Below are positions 1-8,658 of a DNA stretch of 64,000 nucleotides, piece by piece; position 1 is the first letter of the stretch, and each line of letters begins with the position of its first letter. Source of the stretch: Beijerinckiaceae bacterium (GTDB lineage Bacteria > Pseudomonadota > Alphaproteobacteria > Rhizobiales > Beijerinckiaceae); NCBI GenBank assembly GCA_947454485.1, contig CANGJJ010000007.1, forward strand, positions 86,386 through 150,385, in the 5' to 3' direction. Below the pieces are notes generated by a model. The model saw only the letters and a program-made list of their open reading frames with translations, did not search any database and was not told the origin of the DNA. Both the position numbers and the translations under genes were made by a program.

Positions 1-756
1 GCCGTGAGCATGGCCGTGCTGCGGGTGCTGGAGGCTGAGGCTGGCCTTGATCTGTCGCGCGATGCTGCCTTTGTGGCTGGCCATTCGCTGGGCGAATATT
101 CGGCCCTTGCTGCAGCTGGCTCGATCTCGCTGGCCGACACGGCCCGCCTGCTGCGTCTGCGCGGTCAGGCCATGCAAAAGGCCGTGCCGGTAGGCGAAGG
201 CGCTATGGCGGCCATCCTTGGTCTTGAATTTGAGCCCGTGGCCGCCGTGGCGGCGCAGGCTGCCCAAGAGACCGGCGGCGTCTGTCAGGCTGCCAATGAC
301 AATGGTGGCGGTCAGGTGGTGATCTCTGGCGCCAAGGCCGCCGTTGAGCGGGCCATGGAACTGGCCAAAGCGGCTGGTGCCAAGCGCACCGTGCCCCTGC
401 CCGTCTCCGCCCCCTTCCATTGCTCCTTGATGCAGCCGGCGGCTGACGCCATGGCCGCGGCTCTGGCGGGCGTGGAAATCCGCGCGCCCAAGGCCCCGCT
501 GGTGGCCAATGTGACCGCTGGGCCAATCACCGACCCCGCCGAGATCCGCGCTCGTTTGGTCGAGCAGGTGACTGGCACTGTGCGCTGGCGCGAATGCATG
601 TCTTATATGGCAGCCCAAGGTGTTTCGACCTTCTATGAGCTGGGCGCTGGCAAGGTTCTGTCGGGTCTGGTGAAGCGCATTGCGGATACCGCCACCGGTG
701 TCTCGGTGGGCACACCTGCTGATGTGGTGACATTCAAGACGGCCCGTCAGGGCTGA
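1..756 (+). CDS. fabD: malonyl-CoA:ACP transacylase (5' truncated by window)
   Basis: FabD moves the malonyl group from CoA to acyl carrier protein, supplying the extender unit for type II fatty-acid synthesis in the cytoplasm. The reading frame is open to the first base, and the 250 residues visible fall about 60 short of the usual ~310, so the N-terminus lies upstream. The nucleophile elbow GHSLGEY and the later APFHCSLM catalytic histidine segment are both present. fabG starts 12 bases after the stop, so the two are probably co-transcribed. The GTG at position 4 in the ORF track is not the real start. Identity is secure from motifs and from the fabG-acpP-fabF context. Confidence 0.96.
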   Translation, partial: AVSMAVLRVLEAEAGLDLSRDAAFVAGHSLGEYSALAAAGSISLADTARLLRLRGQAMQKAVPVGEGAMAAILGLEFEPVAAVAAQAAQETGGVCQAANDNGGGQVVISGAKAAVERAMELAKAAGAKRTVPLPVSAPFHCSLMQPAADAMAAALAGVEIRAPKAPLVANVTAGPITDPAEIRARLVEQVTGTVRWRECMSYMAAQGVSTFYELGAGKVLSGLVKRIADTATGVSVGTPADVVTFKTARQG

Positions 757-768
757 TCCTGCAAGGAG

Positions 769-1512
769 ATGGCAATGTTCGATCTGACTGGCCTCAATGC
801 TTTGGTGACAGGTGCCACCGGTGGTCTGGGCGGCGCGATGGCGCGCGCGCTCCACAAGCAAGGCGCAACCGTGACCCTGTCGGGTACGCGCCGCGAGGCG
901 CTGGAGGCTTTGGCGGGGGAATTGGGCGCGCGCGTCCATGTTCTGCCCTGCAACCTGGCCGACAAGGATGAGGTCGAGGCTCTGGTGCCTGCGGCGGAGG
1001 CCGCCATGGGCCAGCTCGATATTCTGGTCAACAATGCCGGCATCACGCGCGATGGCCTGTTTATGCGCATGAAGGATGACGACTGGGATCAGGTGCTCAA
1101 TGTCAATCTGACCTCCGCCTTCCGCCTGTCGCGCGCCGCCCTCAAAGGCATGATGAAGCGCCGCTTCGGCCGCATCATCGGCATCACCTCGGTGGTGGGC
1201 GTGACGGGCAACCCCGGTCAGGGCAATTATGCCGCCTCCAAGGCTGGCATGATCGGCATGTCGAAGTCGCTGGCGGCGGAAGTTGCCACCCGCAACATCA
1301 CGGTCAACTGCATCGCGCCCGGCTTTATCGCCAGCCCGATGACTGATGTGCTCAATGAAAAGCAAAAAGAGGCGATTCTCTCGACCATTCCGGCTGCAAG
1401 GCTCGGAGAGGGCGAGGATATCGCCGCTGCGCTGGTTTATCTGGCCTCGCGCGAGGCGGGCTATATCACCGGCCAAACCCTGCATGTGAATGGCGGAATG
1501 GCCATGATCTAA
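769..1512 (+). CDS. fabG: 3-oxoacyl-ACP reductase FabG
   Basis: This enzyme does the NADPH-dependent reduction of 3-oxoacyl-ACP to 3-hydroxyacyl-ACP, the first reductive step of each elongation cycle. The 247-residue length is standard for the family. It shows the Rossmann glycine motif TGATGGLGG near the N-terminus, the NNAG segment, and the catalytic Ser (GITSVVG) followed by YAASK. The C-terminal ITGQTLHVNGGMAM is typical of FabG rather than of a general short-chain dehydrogenase. AAGGAG lies just before the ATG. It follows fabD closely and precedes acpP by about 240 bases. Confidence 0.96.
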   Translation: MAMFDLTGLNALVTGATGGLGGAMARALHKQGATVTLSGTRREALEALAGELGARVHVLPCNLADKDEVEALVPAAEAAMGQLDILVNNAGITRDGLFMRMKDDDWDQVLNVNLTSAFRLSRAALKGMMKRRFGRIIGITSVVGVTGNPGQGNYAASKAGMIGMSKSLAAEVATRNITVNCIAPGFIASPMTDVLNEKQKEAILSTIPAARLGEGEDIAAALVYLASREAGYITGQTLHVNGGMAMI

Positions 1513-1753
1513 GGGGTTTTCCACCCCTTGCACAAACAAGAGCCCGGCCGTTGCGACGCTCTCGCCTTGGCCGGGGAAGTATGTTACCTAGCCGCTTCCC
1601 TCAGGGGGGCTTGCCATTCGCCCACGGTTGGGGTTTCACAGTGGCAGGAACGATAAACGGTTGAGACGTGGACGCCAGTCTGCGGATCGTTTCAGGCGGA
1701 TGACCGGAGGGTCATCTGGTCGAGATTTCACTAGAACGAGAACGAGGCTAAAA
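1513..1753 (+). other. fabG-acpP intergenic region with two hairpins
   Basis: This 241-base stretch has no convincing gene. It contains a short hairpin right after the fabG stop (AAGGGG and CCCCTT arms, 1511-1529) and a second with CCCGGCC/GGCCGGG arms at 1543-1575. Neither is followed by a T-run, so neither is a confident terminator. acpP is usually expressed far above its neighbours, so a dedicated promoter is expected here. I could not pick out a convincing -35/-10 pair. Confidence 0.4.
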
Positions 1754-1993
1754 ATGAGCGATGTCGCCGAGCGCGTAAAGAAGATCGTCGTCCAGCATCT
1801 GGGCGTGGACGCGGAGAAGGTTGTCGATAACGCCGACTTCATCGATGATCTGGGCGCTGACTCGCTCGACCGCGTCGAGCTGGTTATGGCTTTCGAAGAA
1901 GAATTCGGCGTGGAAATCCCCGATGACGCAGCTGAATCGATCGTGACGGTCGGCGACGCTGTGCGCTTCGTCGAGAAGGCCAAAGCTGCCTAA
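1754..1993 (+). CDS. acpP: acyl carrier protein
   Basis: The 79-residue acidic protein carries growing acyl chains on a phosphopantetheine arm. The attachment serine is in [10 protein letters not shown], and the helix-II sequence [15 protein letters not shown] is typical. The ORF track begins at 1628 and gives 121 residues. The extra N-terminus is basic and unlike any ACP, so the start is the ATG at 1754 ([10 protein letters not shown]). It lies between fabG and fabF, and a GC-rich hairpin follows the stop. Confidence 0.97.
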   Translation: MSDVAERVKKIVVQHLGVDAEKVVDNADFIDDLGADSLDRVELVMAFEEEFGVEIPDDAAESIVTVGDAVRFVEKAKAA

Positions 1994-1999
1994 TTGGCT

Positions 2000-2020
2000 G
2001 GCCCCTTTCGAGGGGCCTTT
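2000..2020 (+). terminator. candidate terminator/attenuator after acpP
   Basis: A perfect 7-bp stem, GGCCCCT/AGGGGCC, closes a TTCG tetraloop seven bases after the acpP stop and is followed by only TTT. The tetraloop and stem are strong but the T-tract is short. Partial termination that keeps acpP transcripts more abundant than fabF is the likely role. Confidence 0.55.
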
Positions 2021-2080
2021 CGCCTCTGCCGGGTGACTGGCAGAGGACATCACAAGTTTGTCGCCGGGCCGGATCATCCG

Positions 2081-2105
2081 GCCCTTCGCGCCTTAAGGGC
2101 TTTGT
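2081..2105 (+). terminator. second hairpin before fabF
   Basis: GCCCTT and AAGGGC form a 6-bp stem with an 8-base loop, followed by TTTGT, 17 bases before the fabF start. It could add to the acpP/fabF attenuation or be incidental. The stem is weaker than the one at 2000. Confidence 0.3.
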
Positions 2106-2121
2106 AAGTTCGGGAATTGGC

Positions 2122-3381
2122 ATGAGAAGGGTCGTCATCACCGGTCTCGGCATGGTTTCGCCGCTTGCCTGTGGCGTTGAAGAAACTTGGAAGCTTCTCC
2201 TGGCTGGGCAAAGTGGTGCTGGCCGGATCGAAGCTTTCGATGCGTCAGACCTGCCCTGCCAGATTGCCTGTATGGTTCCGCGTGGTGATGGCACGAACGG
2301 CACGTTCGATGCTGACCAGTGGATGGAGCCCAAAGAACAGCGCAAAGTCGATGACTTCATCATCTTCGCGGTTGCAGCTGCAACCCAAGCGCTCAACGAC
2401 GCCAACTGGCATCCCAAAAGCTATGAAGACCAATGCGCCACCGGCGCGTTGATTGGCTCTGGCATTGGTGGCCTTGGCGGCATCTATGAGACCTCCATTC
2501 TGCTGAAGGAGAAAGGCCCGCGCCGCGTGTCGCCTTTCTTCATTCCCGGCCGCTTGATCAATCTGTGCTCGGGCTATGTGTCCATTCAGCACGGTCTCAA
2601 AGGCCCCAATCATTCTGTCGTCACGGCCTGCTCCACCGGCGCTCATGCGATTGGTGATGCGGCGCGTCTCATTGCTTTGGGCGATGCGGATGTGATGGTG
2701 GCGGGCGGTGCCGAATCCGCCGTCAACCGCATTGGCATTGCAGGCTTTGCCGCATGCCGTGCCTTGTCGACGAGCTTCAACGACACACCCACCAAAGGCT
2801 CACGCCCCTATGACAAGGACCGCGATGGTTTCGTCATGGGTGAAGGCGCAGGCTGCGTTGTTCTGGAAGATTACGAACATGCCAAAGCGCGCGGCGCCAA
2901 GATCTATGCTGAAGTGATTGGCTATGGCCTGTCGGGCGATGCCCATCACATCACCGCGCCCTCTGAGGATGGTGATGGCGCCTTCCGCTGCATGAGCATG
3001 GCGATCAAGCGCGCAGGCATCGACACATCCGAGATCGACTATGTGAATGCGCATGGCACCTCAACGCCGCTGGGCGATGAGATTGAGCTTGGCGCGGTCA
3101 CGCGTGTGATCGGCAAGGCGGCCTCGACCGTCTCCATGTCCTCCACCAAGTCGTCAATTGGTCATTTGCTGGGCGCGGCTGGCGCTGTCGAGGCGATCTT
3201 CTCGACCTTGGCCATCCGCGACAATATTGCGCCCCCCACCCTTAATCTCGACAATCCATCTGTGGAGACCGAGATTGATCTGGTGCCGCACAAAGCGCGC
3301 AAGCGCGAGATCAATGTGGCCCTGTCGAACTCCTTCGGCTTTGGTGGGACCAATGCGTCGCTTGTCCTGCGCCGTATCTGA
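2122..3381 (+). CDS. fabF: 3-oxoacyl-ACP synthase II (KAS II)
   Basis: FabF condenses malonyl-ACP with acyl-ACP to extend the chain by two carbons. The 419-residue length fits. The Cys-His-His active site is visible: VVTACSTGAH (Cys), NAHGTSTPLGD (His) and SSIGHLLGAAG (His). The thiolase-like glycine-rich end SNSFGFGGTNASLVL is intact. It is the fourth gene of the fab run and is followed after about 100 bases by mltG, a neighbour pair common in Alphaproteobacteria. Confidence 0.97.
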   Translation: MRRVVITGLGMVSPLACGVEETWKLLLAGQSGAGRIEAFDASDLPCQIACMVPRGDGTNGTFDADQWMEPKEQRKVDDFIIFAVAAATQALNDANWHPKSYEDQCATGALIGSGIGGLGGIYETSILLKEKGPRRVSPFFIPGRLINLCSGYVSIQHGLKGPNHSVVTACSTGAHAIGDAARLIALGDADVMVAGGAESAVNRIGIAGFAACRALSTSFNDTPTKGSRPYDKDRDGFVMGEGAGCVVLEDYEHAKARGAKIYAEVIGYGLSGDAHHITAPSEDGDGAFRCMSMAIKRAGIDTSEIDYVNAHGTSTPLGDEIELGAVTRVIGKAASTVSMSSTKSSIGHLLGAAGAVEAIFSTLAIRDNIAPPTLNLDNPSVETEIDLVPHKARKREINVALSNSFGFGGTNASLVLRRI

Positions 3382-3485
3382 GAAGCTGCGGTAAAGTTCT
3401 CCACAGCGTGATAGCTCGCCATTTTGCCACAAAGCTGGTTAGTTTAGTCTGTGTGACACAGTCTCAGAGAGCAACGGTCTGAACG

Positions 3486-5351
3486 ATGAGCGGCCCCAAT
3501 CCGACGGACCCGTCTGCCAACCTGCCCCCGCCTGAACGCGGTGGGTTTTTCCGGCGGCATTTGCGCACGCCGCGCGAGGCTTTGCAGCCTGAAGAGGCCC
3601 CACCGCCGCCGCCGCCACCGCCACGCCCGAGCAAGCGCCGTCCGACCCTGTCGGCTGTCAGCGGCTTTCTGTCTTTCTTGCTCATCATGCTGGTTGGCGT
3701 TGTCGGGCTCTTTGCCTGGGGCCATCAGCAATTGCTGTCGCCCGGCCCGCTCACCTCCGACAAAGTGGTGCTGATTGCGCCGCGCACCGAAGTGCCGGAC
3801 ATCGTCGCGCAACTCGAGAGCGATGGCATTATCTCCAACAGCACTTTGCTCAACATCACGCTGGTGCTGGAGGGTACGCGCAGTCGCATCAAAGCGGGTG
3901 AATATCTCTTCAAGCAACAAGCAAGCCTGCGCGATGTGATCGACACACTCGTGAGTGGCAAGCAATTGCTCCATTCGATCACGATCCCCGAAGGTCTCAC
4001 CTCTGAGCAGATCGTGCAGCGTTTGCGTGAGAATGATTTGCTCGCCGGTGATGTGCGCGAAGTGCCAAAGGAAGGCACACTGCTGCCCGAAACCTATCGC
4101 GTCGCGCGCGGCATGTTGCGCAATGATCTCATCCGCAAAATGCAGGATGATCAAAAGCGCGTTCTTGATCAAATCTGGTCGCGCCGCTCGGGTGATTTGC
4201 CTTTGTCATCGCCCTATGAATTGGTGACGCTCGCCTCCATCGTTGAAAAAGAAACGGGCCGCGCGGATGAGCGCACGCGTGTGGCCGGCGTCTTTGTGAA
4301 CCGCCTCAACAAGCGCATGCGTCTGCAATCTGACCCGACCATTGTTTATGGACTGGTCGGCGGCAAAGGCACATTGGGACGCGGCATTTTGCGCAGCGAG
4401 CTTGATCGCGCGACGCCTTACAACACCTATCAGATTGATGGTCTGCCGCCTGGCCCGATTGCCAATCCCGGCCGTGCTGCCCTGGAGGCTGTCGCCAATC
4501 CTTCGCGCACGCGCGATCTTTATTTCGTCGCCGATGGCACAGGCGGTCATGCTTTTGCAGATTCGCTCGAACAGCATAATCGCAATGTGACGCGCTGGCG
4601 GCAGATTGAGCGCGACCAACGCGCAGCGCCCAATGGCACCCCCGCAATGACGCCTGTGGATCGTGTTGTGCCCGATGCGCCCGCCCTGACCGCGCCGCGT
4701 GACCAGCGCGGCGAGCTTGAAACACCAGCCCAAACTTTCGGTGCGCTCGCGCCCCGTTTTGATGTGGGTGGCAAGGGCATGATCGTTGCGACTGATCCAG
4801 CTCCGAAATTTGGCCTTGATGGCGCGCTCGACAAGAGCCTGTCGGCAAGCTTCCCCCTGCAGCGCAATGCGATGGATGGGCCGGTGGAAGGCGATGACGC
4901 GATTGACCCCAATGCCTATCCGGTCTCGCCGCAACAGCGCGCCGACCAACGCGCGCGCGCCGCGCGCAATGGCGTGTCGGCGGGGGATGATGGTTTGCCG
5001 GATTTGGGCGATCTGCGCTTGCGCGCCTCTGCTGCGCCCGCCGCTGCAGGCTCGCGCGTGCGCATCTTTGACGCCTCCGAAGGCACGGCAATTGATCCAC
5101 TGCGCAATCGCAAATGGGATCTGAACTCAGCCCATATGATCCCTGATGATATGAACCCAGCGCAGCCGGCCAAGGCCGCGCCGCGCAAACAGCAAACCAG
5201 CGTTCAGCCCAAAGCCGAAAAGCCGGAGCGCAAGCCAGCCAACCAGCAGGCCAATGCAGCCCCCAAAGCTGAGGGCAAGCCCGCGCCTGCGCCCAAGCGC
5301 CAGCCCGCCAAACCCAAGCCCGCCCCGGTTGAGGCTGAAGACGCGGACTGA
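3486..5351 (+). CDS. mltG: endolytic murein transglycosylase MltG, long C-terminal tail
   Basis: MltG is an inner-membrane lytic transglycosylase (YceG family) that cuts nascent glycan strands and so sets their length. A proline-rich cytoplasmic N-terminus (PPPPPPPPRPSKRR) leads to one membrane segment at about residues 58-78. The YceG domain follows, with ASIVEKETGRADER carrying the catalytic Glu and the conserved SDPTIVYGL and TPYNTYQIDGLPPGPI segments. The conserved part ends near residue 380. A further ~240 residues, rich in Pro, Ala, Lys and Gln, form a probably disordered periplasmic tail far longer than in E. coli (340 residues in all). Family assignment is secure; the tail's role is unknown. 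Confidence 0.93.
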   Translation: MSGPNPTDPSANLPPPERGGFFRRHLRTPREALQPEEAPPPPPPPPRPSKRRPTLSAVSGFLSFLLIMLVGVVGLFAWGHQQLLSPGPLTSDKVVLIAPRTEVPDIVAQLESDGIISNSTLLNITLVLEGTRSRIKAGEYLFKQQASLRDVIDTLVSGKQLLHSITIPEGLTSEQIVQRLRENDLLAGDVREVPKEGTLLPETYRVARGMLRNDLIRKMQDDQKRVLDQIWSRRSGDLPLSSPYELVTLASIVEKETGRADERTRVAGVFVNRLNKRMRLQSDPTIVYGLVGGKGTLGRGILRSELDRATPYNTYQIDGLPPGPIANPGRAALEAVANPSRTRDLYFVADGTGGHAFADSLEQHNRNVTRWRQIERDQRAAPNGTPAMTPVDRVVPDAPALTAPRDQRGELETPAQTFGALAPRFDVGGKGMIVATDPAPKFGLDGALDKSLSASFPLQRNAMDGPVEGDDAIDPNAYPVSPQQRADQRARAARNGVSAGDDGLPDLGDLRLRASAAPAAAGSRVRIFDASEGTAIDPLRNRKWDLNSAHMIPDDMNPAQPAKAAPRKQQTSVQPKAEKPERKPANQQANAAPKAEGKPAPAPKRQPAKPKPAPVEAEDAD

Positions 5352-5413
5352 GATCGCTTGAGCCTATGGCAGTGCGCCACTATGGTGCGCCACCACGCCG
5401 AGGCAGGTGCCCA

Positions 5414-6301
5414 ATGAGTCTCAAAAGCATGACCGGTTTTGCACGCATGTCGGGCCACAGCCCGCCATGGGGCTGGGCCTGGGAGCTGAAAGCCGTCAAT
5501 GCCAAGGGGCTCGATGTGCGCCTGCGCCTGCCGCCGGGCTTCGACCGGATCGAGGCTGATGCGCGCGCCAAGATCAGCAATACACTGGCACGCGGCACGG
5601 TCTATGCGACCCTCTCAGCCCAGCGCGAGGCCGCCGCCCCGCAAGTGCGCATCAATCATGATGTGCTGGCTGCGCTTGTTGAGGCTGTGAGCCAAGTGCC
5701 GACCTCCAGCCAATTGCAGCCCGCCTCGCTTGATGGATTGTTGAATGTGCGCGGTGTGGTTGAAGTCATCGACACGCCAGATGATGAAGCCATCATCATC
5801 GCTGCTGCGCGCGATGCGCTCCATGGTCTTGAGGCTGCACTCAAAGAGATGATTGAGGCGCGCGCGCGTGAAGGTGCAGCTTTGCACACCGTCTTGAGTG
5901 AGCGCGTGACGCGCATTGCCGCTCTGACACAGGCCGCCGAAGATTGCCCCGGCCGACAGGCTGATGCTGTCAAAGCGCGGCTTGCCCGCTCACTCGAAAC
6001 TCTCACACAAGCAAGCCCCGCACTTGATCCTGCGCGTCTTCATCAAGAGGCTTTGCTGCTGGCTGCCAAGGCGGATATTCGCGAAGAGCTTGACCGTTTG
6101 AAGACCCATGTGGCGGCGGCGCGCGATCTTCTTGCCAGCGGCCAGCCCGCCGGGCGCAAGCTCGACTTTTTGGCGCAGGAGTTTGCGCGCGAAGCCAATA
6201 CCCTATGTTCAAAATCCAATGATCCTGCTCTCACCTCCATCGGCATGGAGCTGCGGGTTGAGATTGAACAACTCCGCGAGCAAGTGCAGAATATCGAATG
6301 A
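5414..6301 (+). CDS. yicC: YicC family endoribonuclease
   Basis: YicC proteins are endoribonucleases implicated in small-RNA turnover and stationary-phase survival. The ORF track start at 5366 adds 16 residues. The family begins MxSMTGFxR, so I place the start at the ATG at 5414 (MSLKSMTGFARMSG), giving 295 residues. The C-terminal signature is complete: KLDFLAQEFAREANTLCSKSND. The stop overlaps the gmk start by four bases (ATGA), so the two are translationally coupled, as in many alphaproteobacteria. Confidence 0.93.
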   Translation: MSLKSMTGFARMSGHSPPWGWAWELKAVNAKGLDVRLRLPPGFDRIEADARAKISNTLARGTVYATLSAQREAAAPQVRINHDVLAALVEAVSQVPTSSQLQPASLDGLLNVRGVVEVIDTPDDEAIIIAAARDALHGLEAALKEMIEARAREGAALHTVLSERVTRIAALTQAAEDCPGRQADAVKARLARSLETLTQASPALDPARLHQEALLLAAKADIREELDRLKTHVAAARDLLASGQPAGRKLDFLAQEFAREANTLCSKSNDPALTSIGMELRVEIEQLREQVQNIE

Positions 6302-6972
6302 GCAGCTCACCCGCCTCCAAAGTCTCCTCGCCCTCGCCGCTCGTCACCGGACGACGCGGATTGATGTTGATCCTCTCCTCGCCCTCGGGTGCAGGCAAGA
6401 CGACGCTGACGCGCATGTTGCTGCAGGACAAGTCGATTGATCTGACTTTGTCGGTCTCTTCGACAACACGCGACCGCCGCTCCTCGGAAGTGGATGGCAT
6501 CCATTATCACTTCATCAGCAAGCCGACCTTCGAGCGCATGCGCGATGCCGACGAGTTTTTGGAATGGGCTGAGGTGCACGGCAATTTCTACGGCTCACCG
6601 CGCGGCCCTGTTGAGAGCGTTCTGAAGCAAGGGCGCGATGTGCTCTTTGACATTGACTATCAAGGCACACAACAGGTGCGCCGCAAGGCCCCTGATGATG
6701 TTGTCACGATCTTCATTCTGCCGCCGACCATGACGGAGTTGCGCTCGCGTCTCGAACGCCGCGCCGAAGATTCGCAAGACACGATCGACAAGCGCCTCGT
6801 CAATGCGCGCCACGAAATCCAGCGCTGGACGAGCTATGACTATGTGCTCGTCAATGATGATCTGCAGCAGACTTATAAACAGGTGCTGACCATTCTCGCA
6901 GCTGAGCGCCTGCGCCGCGCACGCGCGCAAGATGCCATTACCCATTTCGTGCAGGATTTGCTGCGCGAATAA
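6298..6972 (+). CDS. gmk: guanylate kinase
   Basis: Gmk phosphorylates GMP to GDP with ATP. The P-loop SSPSGAGKTTL lies at about residues 26-36, the GMP-binding SSTTRDRRSSEVDGIHYHF follows, and LFDIDYQGTQQ and the C-terminal YDYVLVNDDL are present. The 224 residues include about 20 extra N-terminal residues before the core. The start ATG overlaps the yicC stop. It converges directly with radA; the two stop codons abut with no spacer and no visible terminator. Confidence 0.96.
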   Translation: MSSSPASKVSSPSPLVTGRRGLMLILSSPSGAGKTTLTRMLLQDKSIDLTLSVSSTTRDRRSSEVDGIHYHFISKPTFERMRDADEFLEWAEVHGNFYGSPRGPVESVLKQGRDVLFDIDYQGTQQVRRKAPDDVVTIFILPPTMTELRSRLERRAEDSQDTIDKRLVNARHEIQRWTSYDYVLVNDDLQQTYKQVLTILAAERLRRARAQDAITHFVQDLLRE

Positions 6973-8373
6973 TTAGCGATCACGCCCTGCAGCTTTGCGG
7001 TTCTGCGCACCCAGCGCTGCAATCTCGGCCACCAATGCGCTGATATGCTGATGCGTCTGCGTGGGCAAAGCTGGCACTTCCCCCTGCTGGGCGGGTGGGG
7101 CAATGGCTTTGGCAAAACCAAGCTTGGCCGCCTCCTTGATGCGCAAGGCTGAGTGAACCACCGGACGCACAGCGCCCGACAAAGCAACCTCACCAAAATA
7201 GACTGTGTCTGACGGCAAAACGGCACCCGTCAGTGACGATACAAGAGCCGCCGCCGCCGCCAGATCTGCAGCAGGCTCGCTCACACGCAAACCACCCGCC
7301 ACGCTCAAATAGACATCATGCTGGCCAAGGCGCAGACCACCATGCGCCTCCAACACGGCGATCACCATGGACAGGCGGGCGGGATCCCAACCCACAACAG
7401 CGCGGCGCGGTGTGCCAAGCGATGTTGGTGCGACCAAAGCTTGCACCTCCACCAATACGGGGCGTGTGCCTTCAATCCCTGCAAAGACCGCAGCACCCGG
7501 CGCGCTGGAGTCACGGCCGGCCAGAAAGAGCGCGGAGGGATTGGTGACCTCCGACAGGCCCTGCCCTGTCATTTCAAACACACCAATTTCATCGGTCGGG
7601 CCGAAGCGATTTTTCACCGAGCGCAGAATGCGGAAATGATGACCGCCCTCGCCTTCAAAAGACACGACCGCATCGACCATATGTTCGACAACGCGGGGAC
7701 CCGCGATCTGCCCATCTTTGGTGACATGGCCAACGAGGATCACGGCCGCATTGGTTGTCTTGGCATAACGGATCAGGGCCTGAGCTGCGCCGCGCACCTG
7801 CGTGACGGTGCCGGGGGTCGACTCAACCTGATCCGTCCACATGGTCTGGATCGAGTCGATAATCACGAGCGCGGGGGCACGCCCCTGCTGCAAAGTCGCA
7901 ACAATATCTTCAACGCTGGTTTCTGCTGCCAGCTCCACAGGCGCATCAGCCAGACCCAGACGCTCGGCGCGCAGACGCACCTGCGCCACCGCCTCTTCGC
8001 CCGAAATATAACAGACCCGATGGCCCTGCCGCGCGAGTGTGGCGCAGGCCTGAATGAGCAGGGTCGATTTGCCGATGCCCGGCTCCCCGCCCAGCAAAAT
8101 GACGGAGCCGGGAACAAAGCCCCCGCCGGTGACGCGGTCGAGCTCTTCAATCCCCGACGTGATACGCGGCGGGCTCTTGGTCTGGCCGCTCAAGCCCTCG
8201 AGCGGAAAGACGCGGCCCTTGCGAGCCTTCTGCGCGGCCTGCCCGCCAATGCCCGAGCCAGCCACTTCTTCGGAAATGGAATTCCACTCGCCGCAGGCCT
8301 CGCATTTACCCTGCCAGCGCTGGGAGACAGCGCCGCAGGCCTGACAGACGAATGTGCCGCGTCCCTTGGCCAT
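6973..8373 (-). CDS. radA: DNA repair protein RadA (Sms)
   Basis: RadA is a RecA-like ATPase that helps branch migration and processing of recombination intermediates. The 466-residue protein starts with a four-cysteine zinc finger (Cys10, 13, 24, 27). Walker A GGEPGIGKST follows, then the RadA-specific KNRFG motif and a C-terminal Lon-like domain (SVAGGLRVSEPAADLAAAAAL). Its start overlaps the stop of the small upstream ORF by one base (TGATG). In many Rhizobiales radA is followed by cvpA-purF; here it ends against gmk instead. Confidence 0.96.
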   Translation of the reverse strand: MAKGRGTFVCQACGAVSQRWQGKCEACGEWNSISEEVAGSGIGGQAAQKARKGRVFPLEGLSGQTKSPPRITSGIEELDRVTGGGFVPGSVILLGGEPGIGKSTLLIQACATLARQGHRVCYISGEEAVAQVRLRAERLGLADAPVELAAETSVEDIVATLQQGRAPALVIIDSIQTMWTDQVESTPGTVTQVRGAAQALIRYAKTTNAAVILVGHVTKDGQIAGPRVVEHMVDAVVSFEGEGGHHFRILRSVKNRFGPTDEIGVFEMTGQGLSEVTNPSALFLAGRDSSAPGAAVFAGIEGTRPVLVEVQALVAPTSLGTPRRAVVGWDPARLSMVIAVLEAHGGLRLGQHDVYLSVAGGLRVSEPAADLAAAAALVSSLTGAVLPSDTVYFGEVALSGAVRPVVHSALRIKEAAKLGFAKAIAPPAQQGEVPALPTQTHQHISALVAEIAALGAQNRKAAGRDR

Positions 8374-8588
8374 CAGGCGGCCTGTGCTTGGGGCTGGACA
8401 ACCTCTGGCTCAACGGGGCGCAGATAGTTACGCAACTGGGAGAGCTGCTTCTCCAGCGAGGCCTCAGCCGCGCGCAGCTCATCAAGCGCCTCTTCCACGC
8501 AACGCGAGGCTTCATTGAAACTGGGTGCCGGGGGAAGTCGGCGGGTAAAATCCAAAACCGGGGTCTCGGTGGAAGCTTCAAAATTCAT
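8373..8588 (-). CDS. small hypothetical coiled-coil protein upstream of radA
   Basis: This 71-residue ORF reads directly into radA with a one-base stop/start overlap, which supports it as a real, translationally coupled gene. It is soluble, has no signal peptide, and has a heptad-like helical centre (CVEEALDELRAAEASLEKQLSQL) followed by a Pro/Gln tail. I do not recognise a family. XseB was considered because of size and helicity, but its signature is absent. Confidence 0.6.
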   Translation of the reverse strand: MNFEASTETPVLDFTRRLPPAPSFNEASRCVEEALDELRAAEASLEKQLSQLRNYLRPVEPEVVQPQAQAA

Positions 8589-8658
8589 GTCAGTCCCCCA
8601 ATCTCATTTCAGGATGGAAAGAACATAACATGAACATTCGAGCTTGGCAAGGGGTTTC

